Origin: an uncultured Eubacteriales bacterium
GTDB taxonomy: Bacteria; Bacillota; Clostridia; UBA1381
Length of the DNA stretch: 21,261 nt
Direction of reading: 5' to 3'
NCBI GenBank assembly: GCA_905199755.1
Contig: CAJKHT010000048.1
Coordinates: 1 to 21,261 of the forward strand
The notes under the pieces: model-generated
The model's input: only the letters and a program-made list of their open reading frames with translations
Database searches by the model: none
What the model was told of the DNA's origin: nothing
Program-made: the position numbers and the translations under genes
Shown: positions 15,492 through 21,261 of the stretch, in pieces
How the letters are laid out: every line of letters begins with the position of its first letter
How positions within the stretch are numbered: position 1 is the stretch's first letter

Positions 15492-15849
15492 AATAATCTT
15501 CGCTATTTTTCTGTTGGTGAAGTGTGGTTTTTATTTGTCGAACTATGCTCAGTATGGATTCCATTTCGGCAGATGAACAATCCGCAAGCAAGTCCTCATA
15601 TTCCTTTTGATAGATTTCGTTTACCGCAGGAACATCGGGTCTTAATATTGTATCGGATGAAACTTGAAGAGCTTCTATAATTTTAATAAATGTTGTAAGC
15701 CATATCTTGCTTTTTCCCAATTCTATGTCGCTCACATTGGATGTCGATATATGTGCGGCAAAGGCAAGATCGTTTTGTGTCATATTCTTTGATAATCGTA
15801 TTTCACGGATTCGTTTTCCCACTTCCTGCAATTTTACAACATCGTCCAA
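15490..15849 (-). CDS. XRE-family repressor-type regulator, leftward
   Basis: A 119-residue regulator. An XRE helix-turn-helix covers about 10-65 (VGKRIREIRLSKNMTQNDLAFAAHISTSNVSDIELGKS). A short helical C-terminal part (about 80-119) probably makes dimers. The start is taken as TTG 15849, which has GAGGTGAG five bases upstream; the frame stays open further upstream to 15945, but no start there has a ribosome site and it would cover the promoter. It is related along its whole length to the divergent XRE protein, including the C-terminal (E/D)CS..E..I pattern. It lies between the two transcription units of the element, so a repressor or switch role is likely. It has its own promoter and terminator. 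Confidence 0.85.
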   Translation of the reverse strand: MDDVVKLQEVGKRIREIRLSKNMTQNDLAFAAHISTSNVSDIELGKSKIWLTTFIKIIEALQVSSDTILRPDVPAVNEIYQKEYEDLLADCSSAEMESILSIVRQIKTTLHQQKNSEDY

Positions 15850-15890
15850 ATTTCTCACCTCACATATCTGATAAGATATATTTACAAATA

Positions 15891-15919
15891 ATTTTATCAT
15901 CACTTGACTATGTTGTGAA
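15891..15919 (-). promoter_or_regulatory. Promoter of the leftward XRE gene
   Basis: On the - strand, TTCACA (15914-15919) and TAAAAT (15891-15896) are 17 bases apart. The RBS GAGGTGAG and the TTG start follow. Confidence 0.65.
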
Positions 15920-15926
15920 CAGCTAA

Positions 15927-15956
15927 ATGACGATGTTATAGCCATAGAGGTATAAT
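15927..15956 (+). promoter_or_regulatory. Promoter of the rightward XRE gene
   Basis: A perfect -10 TATAAT (15951-15956) with a weak -35 ATGACG (15927-15932) 18 bases upstream. It lies back to back with the leftward XRE promoter, their -35 regions 8 bases apart. RBS TAGGAGG is at 15975-15981. Confidence 0.6.
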
Positions 15957-15988
15957 TATAGTGTAAAAATTTTTTAGGAGGAATTATT

Positions 15989-16324
15989 ATGACACTAAAT
16001 TACACCATTATCGGTAAACGTATCAAGAAGGCTCGGAAAAAGATGAAGATTACGCAGGAAAAACTTGCGGAGCGTATCGATAAATGTCCGAGCTACATCA
16101 GCTATATTGAAACCGGCAGAAAAAAGCTCAGTTTGGAAACTCTGGTCAGTATAGCCAATGCACTTCAAGTTTCCGCCGATGAATTACTCTCGTTTAACAT
16201 CGAATACAGAAACGAAGTCAAAGACGAATTCAGTTCTATTCTTGAAAATTGCAGTACATATGAAAAGAAGATAATATCGGACACGGCGAGAGCACTTAAA
16301 CAATCGTTAACCGAAAGAGATTAA
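15989..16324 (+). CDS. XRE-family repressor-type regulator, rightward
   Basis: A 111-residue regulator with an XRE helix-turn-helix at about 6-64 (IGKRIKKARKKMKITQEKLAERIDKCPSYISYIETGRKKLSLETL), followed by ALQVSADELL and a helical C-terminal tail. It starts with ATG 15989 behind TAGGAGG. It is a paralog of the divergent XRE protein (shared ALQVS.D...L and (E/D)CS..E..I patterns). Two small XRE proteins facing away from each other, each ahead of a different operon, resemble the lysogeny switch of a phage or integrative element. The last 18 coding bases form one arm of the inverted repeat at 16307-16468. Confidence 0.88.
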   Translation: MTLNYTIIGKRIKKARKKMKITQEKLAERIDKCPSYISYIETGRKKLSLETLVSIANALQVSADELLSFNIEYRNEVKDEFSSILENCSTYEKKIISDTARALKQSLTERD

Positions 16325-16468
16325 TCCGAACTCCGATTTTGAGAGGCGGATTTCCGTTTTCGCTGCGTTAAAATACTCGGCAATCCTGACGCCTTGCAAA
16401 GATGACAAGCCGAAAGATATCGAAATTACGCTTTTTCAGGCGGGTTAGGATTGCTCTCTTTCGGTTAA
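16307..16468. repeat. 162-bp stretch bounded by an inverted repeat (ncRNA or miniature element candidate)
   Basis: TTAACCGAAAGAGA (16307-16320) is exactly complementary to TCTCTTTCGGTTAA (16455-16468). Allowing four mismatches, the match extends inward to about 16331 and 16444 (AATCC/GGATT and a further short match). Inside, GCAATCCT (about 16381-16389) can also pair with AGGATTGC (16447-16454). An open frame without a start (about 16311-16443) reads ...ALKYSAILTPCKDDKPKDI, which I recall as a commonly recurring translated stretch in clostridial genomes, so it may be a dispersed repeat. No normal gene is seen. Either a structured RNA made from the leftward promoter at 16497, or a small non-autonomous element, fits. 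Confidence 0.5.
16323..16360 (+). terminator. Possible terminator after the rightward XRE gene
   Basis: AATCCG (16323-16328) pairs with CGGATT (16347-16352), with an inner CTC/GAG helix. A short T-rich stretch TTCCGTTTT follows. It is weaker than the other terminators here and competes with the larger inverted repeat. Confidence 0.4.
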
Positions 16469-16496
16469 AGGATGAACGCACATCAAGAACCTATTA

Positions 16497-16525
16497 ATTC
16501 TATTATGTTTAAAATATAATTGCAA
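16497..16525 (-). promoter_or_regulatory. Leftward promoter-like sequence pointing into the inverted-repeat region
   Basis: On the - strand TTGCAA (16520-16525) and TAGAAT (16497-16502) are 17 bases apart. The element at 16530 stands four bases upstream of this -35, the same geometry as at the recombinase-operon promoter. No gene lies ahead of it in this direction, so the product would be a short RNA antisense to the end of the XRE gene. Confidence 0.45.
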
Positions 16526-16529
16526 TATT

Positions 16530-16554
16530 CCCACAGTCGGTTTCTGACTTACAG
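16530..16554. promoter_or_regulatory. Operator-like element, copy 2
   Basis: CCCACAGTC, seven bases, then GACT and a partial right half ending in AGG. It shares with copy 1 (15404-15428) the exact left half CCCACAGTC, the N7 spacing, GACT, and a GGT-containing centre. The right half is less symmetric. Likely a second site for the same protein. Confidence 0.55.
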
Positions 16555-16644
16555 GATAGATATTTCATATTTTACCGTTGTCTATATTTTTGTAAAAATC
16601 GATTACATTTTTATCGAAATCAAGACTTTGCGGAATTATTATGG

Positions 16645-16663
16645 TATAATTTAAAACAGGAGG
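16645..16663 (+). promoter_or_regulatory. Extended -10 promoter and RBS of the phosphoesterase operon
   Basis: TGGTATAAT (16642-16650) is an extended -10 (TGN-TATAAT), which can work with a poor -35; no good -35 is seen. RBS AGGAGG (16658-16663) precedes ATG 16672. An inverted repeat TAAAAAT...ATTTTTA (16593-16613) lies upstream. Confidence 0.65.
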
Positions 16664-16671
16664 ATTGACTT

Positions 16672-17376
16672 ATGGTTTATTTTACAGGGGATATACACGG
16701 TAATCCTGCACGGGTGATAAAATTTGCCGAAAGGATGCGTTTGACGAATAAAGATATTATTGTTATTCTCGGTGATGTCGGTGCTAATTACTTTCGTGAT
16801 ATTCGTGACGATATGACAAAAAATAAATTAAACGATATAGGAGTACCCATTCTCTGTATTCACGGTAATCACGAAATCCGACCCGAAAACATCCCGTCTT
16901 ACAAATCGGAAAGTTGGAAATGCGGAAAAGTTTGGTGTGAAGACAATTTTCCGAACCTAAAATTTGCAAAAGACGGAGAAATATATCTTATTGATGAAAA
17001 ACGATACATTACAATAGGCGGTGCCTACAGTGTTGATAGATTTTACAGGCAGGCTCACGGTATCGGTTGGTGGGAAGATGAACAACCATCGGATAAAACA
17101 AAAGCTTATGTGGAAAAACAAATGACAGAGAACGAGTATGAAATAGTCTTGTCGCACACCTGCCCGTACAAGTATGTGCCTACCGATATGTTTCTGCCCG
17201 GCATTGATCAAGCAAAAGTTGATAACAGCACGGAAAAGTGGTTTGATAAAATAGAAGAACAATATCGGTATCAAAGTTGGCTTTGCGGTCACTGGCATAT
17301 CGACAGGCAGGTCGATAAAATTCATTTTTTATATAACACATGGGAAACTGCCGATAATTTAGAACAGGAAAGGTGA
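16672..17376 (+). CDS. Metallophosphoesterase (calcineurin-like)
   Basis: A 234-residue two-metal phosphoesterase. The metal-binding set is complete: GDIHGN (D7, H9), GDVGANY (D35), GNHE (N66, H67), LSHTCP (H162) and GHWHID (H207, H209). Such enzymes cut phosphate esters in proteins, nucleotides or nucleic acids; the substrate here is unknown. The family is common in clostridial phages and integrative elements. It is the first gene of a rightward operon with a good RBS and extended -10 promoter. The next gene follows within 5 bases. No signal peptide is present, so it acts in the cytoplasm. Confidence 0.93.
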   Translation: MVYFTGDIHGNPARVIKFAERMRLTNKDIIVILGDVGANYFRDIRDDMTKNKLNDIGVPILCIHGNHEIRPENIPSYKSESWKCGKVWCEDNFPNLKFAKDGEIYLIDEKRYITIGGAYSVDRFYRQAHGIGWWEDEQPSDKTKAYVEKQMTENEYEIVLSHTCPYKYVPTDMFLPGIDQAKVDNSTEKWFDKIEEQYRYQSWLCGHWHIDRQVDKIHFLYNTWETADNLEQER

Positions 17377-17381
17377 GAAAA

Positions 17382-17801
17382 ATGCGAGAATGTGAATATT
17401 TGCATCCGATTGATAAAATGGAGCGAATCAGCCGAGAAGATTTGTGTAAGCGGTTTGATGAAGTTCTTGACAAAGTTGATAAAGATGACATCGGTTATGT
17501 CATAACCGATGCCGGTAAAAAGGATATGGTACTGTGTCCCGCAAGATGGTTTTTGTTTCAATTGGATGATGATTTCGGTTGTGTAATAAACAGTGCGTTG
17601 CGTTACGCTATCGGCAGGCATACATATATGCCGGGCGTAGTATGTAATTTTGTACGCAAATATCTTGATATTCTTGATGCTAAAACAATTGAGGTAATGA
17701 TTGAAGATATAACAACGGAGCTGAAATTCGGTATCGACCGGGAAGAATTATGGGTAGGCTTAAGAGATGAGCTTATTGACAGAAGAAAGGATATGTCATG
17801 A
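17382..17801 (+). CDS. Conserved mobile-element protein with a Phd/YefM-like N-terminal segment
   Basis: A 139-residue protein from ATG 17382 (RBS AGGTGAG); an in-frame GTG at 17373 overlaps the RBS and the previous stop. Residues about 12-55 (ISREDLCKRFDEVLDKVDKDDIGYVITDAGKKDMVLCPARWF) look like a Phd/YefM antitoxin beta-alpha start, in which the usual pattern is '...L..V...-..yvIT..Gk...vl.p'. The C-terminal part (about 60-139, CVINSALRYAIGRHTYMPGVVCNFVRKYLDILD) is a stretch I associate with unnamed Firmicutes phage proteins and is not known as a toxin. No catalytic residues are recognised. Its stop overlaps the next ATG (ATGA). Role unknown; DNA binding or antitoxin-like function is a guess. 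Confidence 0.6.
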   Translation: MRECEYLHPIDKMERISREDLCKRFDEVLDKVDKDDIGYVITDAGKKDMVLCPARWFLFQLDDDFGCVINSALRYAIGRHTYMPGVVCNFVRKYLDILDAKTIEVMIEDITTELKFGIDREELWVGLRDELIDRRKDMS

Positions 17802-17977
17802 AATCAGAAATGGTAACATTAAATATAGAAACCGAATTATATAAAAAAGCTAAATTAATAATTGAAAAATACGGATATACCTTTGAGGAAGCAATCATAT
17901 TGTTTTTTAAAGCTTGTATTGCCTGCGGTGGTTTCCCTTTTTCCATAGCAAAGGAAGATGGTGTTGAATATGAATGA
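17798..17977 (+). CDS. Small RelB/DinJ-like protein
   Basis: A 59-residue protein. The layout VTLNIETELYKKAKLIIEKYGYTFEEAIILFFKACIACGGFPF matches the ribbon-helix-helix family of RelB/DinJ antitoxins ('..v.iRid.elk..ae.i...lGl....ai..fl......ggiPF'). Such proteins bind their own promoter and neutralise a toxin encoded next to them. It overlaps the previous stop by four bases and the next gene by eight, so all three are coupled. No RelE-, MazF- or HicA-type toxin gene can be seen beside it. It is therefore an orphan, or its partner is the unknown 420-residue protein. Length fits a short member of the family. Confidence 0.6.
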   Translation: MKSEMVTLNIETELYKKAKLIIEKYGYTFEEAIILFFKACIACGGFPFSIAKEDGVEYE

Positions 17978-19232
17978 AAAATTGTATGCTCCCCAAATTG
18001 ATAATTTTATAGATTGGCTCGGCGACATAAATCGAGGCAGGTTTAATGATAATTGCACTTTTACGGAAATGTCATATAAGCTTATCGATAAATTCTTTGA
18101 TTTACTCAAAAGAATATCACCCGTTTCGGAAAACGGATGCCGTGAATTGTGGTTCTGTGTTGAAAGAGGCACAATAGAGGATTTCGGCGATTATGAAGAT
18201 CTGTATAAAACAGGTGAAATCGAAAGCTATGAAGGATTTGAACAACTGTGGAAAGACTTCTATCCGAAAGAGAAAAAATGGTATTATGTTGAAGCGGTGC
18301 ATGATGAAGAAATTGATTATAAAGCCGTAATGCTTAATCACAAATTGGTAATAGTTGTTGATCCTCGTGCCGAAAAAGGATTTGAATACAATATTGATAT
18401 TTTTGCTAATTGGCTTTATGAGGAAACCGAAAAATGCATAAAGCAGATGAACAACGGCACATACATGAATTTCATTCGTGCAAATCTTCCGTTTGAACAC
18501 AGAACAGGCACAATAACTCAAAAAAATTTATGGAACATATATCCCGATTCAAAAAAAGAATTTTTTGAAGGATTATCGGATAAGGATATTGATGATTTTA
18601 TAGCTGCCGTAACAAAACAGGAAGAAAAGCCCGAAAAAATCACCGGCAGACTTCATTCGATAACGGCCAATGATTTTTATGGATACTGCTCTATCGGTTA
18701 CTCCGCTATGGGGTATGATATCGGTTCGATGACCCCCAAAGAACAGTATTTTCGATTTGCGGACGGACGAGATGGCGGACTTTCGGAAATTAACGAAAAC
18801 TCATCGGAGGAGTTTGTGAAATGGCTTAACGGTTCCGAATGGCACGGATCGCACCCGTGGGAAGTATGCCGTGGCGGCAACTCGACTCATATCAGCCTAT
18901 ATGTTTACTGTGATAACTGCGGTTTTTATCTCGGTCTTGCCGGTTCTTCATACAGCAGGAGCACGGAAATAATTAAATTTTATTTGGCTCTTTTCCGCAG
19001 CGGAATTCCCGTTGTTATATACGACGGAAAGAAATTGACGGAGCGTGTTATGGGAACGGAGAAAATCGGTGTGGTTCCTCAAGGTATAACCCCAAAATAC
19101 TGCCACAGTTATTTTCCGGGAGAAGATATTATTTCCTTTATAAACTTGCCGTATGAGAATACAGAAAAAGTTGCCCAAAAGTGTGTATGGCAGGATATTC
19201 GAGAAATAAAGCTGATTTCAAATGAGGGGTGA
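17970..19232 (+). CDS. Conserved protein of unknown function, 420 residues
   Basis: I do not recognise this family. The start is taken as ATG 17970; an ATG at 17958 has no spaced RBS. The N-terminal half (about 1-210) is rich in charged and aromatic residues with several W/Y-containing helices (KWYYVEAVHDEEIDYKAVMLNHKLVIVVDPRAEKG). The C-terminal half (about 235-415) has conserved-looking blocks: GYCSIGYSAMGYDIGSM, ADGRDGGLSE, WHGSHPWEVCRGGNSTHISLYVY, GLAGSSYSRSTEIIKFYLAL and GIPVVIYDGKKL. It has no signal peptide or membrane segment. The gene is coupled to the antitoxin-like ORF upstream and shares its stop boundary with a phosphoesterase downstream. It is the largest unknown of the operon. 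Confidence 0.8.
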   Translation: MNEKLYAPQIDNFIDWLGDINRGRFNDNCTFTEMSYKLIDKFFDLLKRISPVSENGCRELWFCVERGTIEDFGDYEDLYKTGEIESYEGFEQLWKDFYPKEKKWYYVEAVHDEEIDYKAVMLNHKLVIVVDPRAEKGFEYNIDIFANWLYEETEKCIKQMNNGTYMNFIRANLPFEHRTGTITQKNLWNIYPDSKKEFFEGLSDKDIDDFIAAVTKQEEKPEKITGRLHSITANDFYGYCSIGYSAMGYDIGSMTPKEQYFRFADGRDGGLSEINENSSEEFVKWLNGSEWHGSHPWEVCRGGNSTHISLYVYCDNCGFYLGLAGSSYSRSTEIIKFYLALFRSGIPVVIYDGKKLTERVMGTEKIGVVPQGITPKYCHSYFPGEDIISFINLPYENTEKVAQKCVWQDIREIKLISNEG

Positions 19233-19814
19233 ATGTTTGTGGCAAAAGTCTTTTTTACGGCGGATACACATTTTGGACACGAAAATGTTATCCGTTTTGA
19301 CAACCGTCCGTTTAATTCGGTTGAAGATATGGACAGAGAAATGATAAAGCGTTGGAATAACAAGGTAGATAAAGGTGACATTGTATATGTACTCGGCGAT
19401 ATGATCTGGAAGTCAATGACGAACGATGCCGAACATCTTATAAAAAGTCTTAACGGTCAAATTATTCTGATTAAAGGAAATCATGACAGATTTATAGCTA
19501 ATGCGAAAGCTAAAAAGGCGCTTGCGGAAATCAAGGATTATGATGACATCGTGGTAACGCTTGCTGACGGGAGCAAGCGAAGATGCGTTCTAAGTCATTA
19601 TTTCATGCCGTTTTACAGTGCTCATCAATACAAAACCATATTGCTTCACGGACACTCGCATTGTTCTGAAGAATCGATAATAGAACTGGAAATAGCAAAA
19701 GACCTCAACAAACGAGGATTTCTTAATGAAATATATAATGTCGGCTGTATGCATTGGAGTTATGAGCCGGTCACTCTTGATGAAATACTTTCCGCAAAAA
19801 GGAGCTGTGATTAA
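19233..19814 (+). CDS. Metallophosphoesterase (calcineurin-like), second subfamily
   Basis: A 193-residue phosphoesterase of the short phage/mobile-element type: TADTHFGHENVIRF (D11, H13), YVLGDM (D56), KGNHDR (N83, H84), LSHYFMPF (H122) and LHGHSH (H139, H141). All metal ligands are present. The sequence and length are quite unlike the 234-residue enzyme earlier in the operon, so this is not a recent duplication. The substrate is unknown. ATG 19233 follows the previous stop directly, with GAGGGGTG as RBS. The next gene begins one base after its stop. Likely cytoplasmic. Confidence 0.92.
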   Translation: MFVAKVFFTADTHFGHENVIRFDNRPFNSVEDMDREMIKRWNNKVDKGDIVYVLGDMIWKSMTNDAEHLIKSLNGQIILIKGNHDRFIANAKAKKALAEIKDYDDIVVTLADGSKRRCVLSHYFMPFYSAHQYKTILLHGHSHCSEESIIELEIAKDLNKRGFLNEIYNVGCMHWSYEPVTLDEILSAKRSCD

Positions 19815-19815
19815 A

Positions 19816-20310
19816 ATGGGGATATTTACACCGACGGGCTATTCAAAAAAATACTGCTTACTTCATCCGTGGGAAGTTGCCGCACATAAAATGCGGGACA
19901 TTCACTGTGCATGGCAGAGAGCTGTAAAAGGATACTGTTACAGAGATGTTTGGAATATCGATTATTGGTTTTTGCAGACGATGCCTAAAATGATAGATGA
20001 CCTTATAAAGGTTCATCATGGGTATCCCGGTGAAATGACGGATAAAGAATGGGTTGAAACACTTAAAAAGATGTCAACGGCATTTAAAAACGCAAATGAA
20101 GAAACAACCGAGTTCATTAATCCTTATGAGGACGAATACTTTGAAAATGTGGATTTTAGTTTTGAAGACCAAAAACTCATTTGCGATGTGGATGAAGTTT
20201 TGGCTGACAAATATCATAACGAGGAGCAAAAGAAAATAGCGTTTATGCAGAAATCTCTTGACGAAGGAATGACGCTTTTTCATAAACATTTTCGAGGATT
20301 GTGGGATTAA
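19816..20310 (+). CDS. Conserved phage/mobile-element protein of unknown function
   Basis: A 164-residue protein from ATG 19816 (RBS AAAGGAG within the previous gene); the in-frame upstream extension lies inside the phosphoesterase gene and is not used. It matches a family often seen in clostridial phages and integrative elements, with PTGYSKKYCLLHPWEVAAHKMRDIHCAWQRAVKGYCYRDVWNIDYWFL near the N terminus, MPKMIDDLI, and NEETTEFINPYEDEYFENV in the middle. No enzyme motif is present. The function of the family is not known to me. The name rests on memory of the pattern, not on a search. Confidence 0.75.
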   Translation: MGIFTPTGYSKKYCLLHPWEVAAHKMRDIHCAWQRAVKGYCYRDVWNIDYWFLQTMPKMIDDLIKVHHGYPGEMTDKEWVETLKKMSTAFKNANEETTEFINPYEDEYFENVDFSFEDQKLICDVDEVLADKYHNEEQKKIAFMQKSLDEGMTLFHKHFRGLWD

Positions 20311-20312
20311 CT

Positions 20313-20651
20313 ATGGATAGATATTTTTACACTGTTGAAGAAAATAACGGCAGAAGAATAATTCATCTGCTGGCTAATATTTTCCGCATCGCCGATGAAA
20401 CACGGACTGCAAAATACAAATGTGCCGAATGGACATTTTTTTGTTTTGCAATAGATGAAGCGCAGCTGATGCTTGATACCGACACATTTTATGAATATGC
20501 AAATGAAAGAGTGAACTATCTCGGAGATTATACCGAAATTGAAGCCTTCAAACTTTGCAAAAACTACTTTAACGGACAATCCGGTGCGGAACTTCATATT
20601 TTGGATATTACCGACAAAACGCCCTGCGGCAACTATTGGTTTGATGCATAA
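20313..20651 (+). CDS. Hypothetical protein, 112 residues
   Basis: Not recognised. The start is taken as ATG 20313, three bases after the previous stop (GATTAACT). The ribosome site is weak (GAGGATTG), so translation may depend on coupling. It is an acidic and aromatic-rich protein of mixed alpha/beta type (TAKYKCAEWTFFCFAIDEAQLMLD, then YEYANERVNYLGDYTEIEAF). No membrane segment, signal peptide or metal motif is seen. The frame is intact and the base composition matches the operon, so it is a real gene. Confidence 0.7.
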   Translation: MDRYFYTVEENNGRRIIHLLANIFRIADETRTAKYKCAEWTFFCFAIDEAQLMLDTDTFYEYANERVNYLGDYTEIEAFKLCKNYFNGQSGAELHILDITDKTPCGNYWFDA

Positions 20652-20677
20652 AAAGATAAGGTTAATGGAGGTCACAA

Positions 20678-21151
20678 ATGTTTCAAAGAATGTTAATGAG
20701 ATGTTCCGACTTATGCGATAAGTTATCTGATTTTAAGATGAAACGGAAATATCACGATTACAGAGATGATGAATATAACTGCGATGAATTAAAGTTTATC
20801 TGGGGTGTAAAAAGTTGGGATGATATTTCATCCGACGAGGCTAACCTTTATACGATGAATGACTTGGACATTGTTTTTGACCGAAAAAGAAAGGAATATA
20901 TACTCGGAATTGAAACGATTTATTCTTTCGCCGAAGGCAATAAAGGCGAGGTCGTATATTTAGAAAATCTGCTTGATAAATTCACCGAATTTGCAAAGGA
21001 AAATAACTGCTTGCCAAAAGATGGGGAACTTTGTTTATGTTCTGTGGAGAGTGCGCAGCCGTGGAGGGCTGCAACAATTTCAGAATTATACATAAGATTC
21101 AAAGTTTTTGTAAATGGTTATAAATCGGTCGTTGCACACAGAAATAATTAG
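20678..21151 (+). CDS. Hypothetical protein, 157 residues
   Basis: Not recognised. The good RBS ATGGAGG stands 6 bases before ATG 20678, 26 bases after the previous stop. The sequence is polar and cytoplasmic: a basic start (about 1-25), then DELKFIWGVKSWDDISSDEANLYTMNDLDIVFDRKRKEYILGIETIYSF (about 37-85), and a C-terminal LCLCSVESAQPWRAATISELYIRFKVFVNGYKSV (about 118-151). No motif tells a function. It is the last gene of the rightward operon; no strong terminator is seen after it, only GGGT/ACCC-type short repeats around 21160-21185. Confidence 0.7.
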   Translation: MFQRMLMRCSDLCDKLSDFKMKRKYHDYRDDEYNCDELKFIWGVKSWDDISSDEANLYTMNDLDIVFDRKRKEYILGIETIYSFAEGNKGEVVYLENLLDKFTEFAKENNCLPKDGELCLCSVESAQPWRAATISELYIRFKVFVNGYKSVVAHRNN

Positions 21152-21210
21152 CACTGCACCCCCTCCAAGGGTAAATGCACCCCTCGGTAAGATTTTTATT
21201 AAATATATGA

Positions 21211-21236
21211 GTCAACCCCGAATTTTGTGTAAACTC
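21211..21236 (+). repeat. Possible end of an IS256-type insertion sequence
   Basis: The stretch GTCAACCCCGAATTTTGTGT followed by AAACTC resembles the terminal inverted repeats of IS256-family elements, which often contain 'AATTTTGTGTAAACTC'. The transposase would lie beyond the window edge. Evidence is resemblance from memory only. Confidence 0.35.
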
Positions 21237-21261
21237 TTTACGAAACCTCCAAGATGATATA

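Noticed and set aside
15850..15945. N-terminal extension of the leftward XRE protein
   Set aside because: It would cover the promoter and lacks an RBS; TTG 15849 has GAGGTGAG upstream.

Overview
The window looks like low-to-mid GC Clostridia DNA, probably a gut Oscillospiraceae/Ruminococcaceae relative. Shine-Dalgarno sites are strong (AGGAGG type), TTG and GTG starts occur, genes overlap tightly, and the protein families (PBSX/XkdT-type baseplate, TcdE-type holin, clostridial amidase, large serine recombinases, small zinc-finger 'sigma-like' protein) are typical of Firmicutes mobile DNA. I see no rRNA, tRNA, CRISPR array or obvious housekeeping gene, so nearly all of it is accessory DNA. The assignment is by family resemblance only; no search was run.

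Region 1 (1-9850, + strand) is the right part of a contractile-tail prophage or phage-tail-like element. A GNAT acetyltransferase with its own terminator comes first. It is followed by DUF2577, DUF2634 (XkdS), baseplate J (XkdT), DUF2313 (XkdU), a self-cleaving tail fibre (Peptidase_G2), two more fibre-type proteins, a holin and an amidase endolysin. The endolysin has a strong internal ribosome-binding site that could give a free cell-wall-binding domain. After a terminator come an HTH/zinc-finger protein, a decayed small SHOCT-like gene and a complete large serine recombinase, the likely integrase. A bidirectional terminator closes the region. The capsid, sheath and upstream tail genes are outside the window or missing.

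Region 2 (9859-15334, - strand) is one tightly overlapping six-gene operon and the most unusual part. In transcription order it encodes a resolvase-like domain that has lost its catalytic serine and both motif arginines, a full-length serine recombinase with an unusual C-terminal domain in place of a zinc ribbon, two stand-alone relatives of that C-terminal domain (240 and 124 aa), and two ParB-like proteins. In effect the pieces of a serine recombinase are duplicated and separated within one operon beside DNA-binding or partition-type proteins.

Region 3 (15371-16671) is a control region. Two related XRE repressor-type genes are divergently transcribed. The leftward operon has a clear promoter with a 25-bp palindromic element four bases upstream of its -35. 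A second copy of that element sits at 16530 in the same position relative to another leftward promoter-like sequence, which points into a 162-bp inverted-repeat-bounded, structured stretch that may be a small RNA or a miniature element.

Region 4 (16672-21151, + strand) is a compact operon of two metallophosphoesterases of different subfamilies, a Phd-like protein, a RelB/DinJ-like small protein, and four proteins of unknown function. It is plausibly cargo or early genes of the same element. The last ~50 bases resemble the end of an IS256-type insertion sequence.
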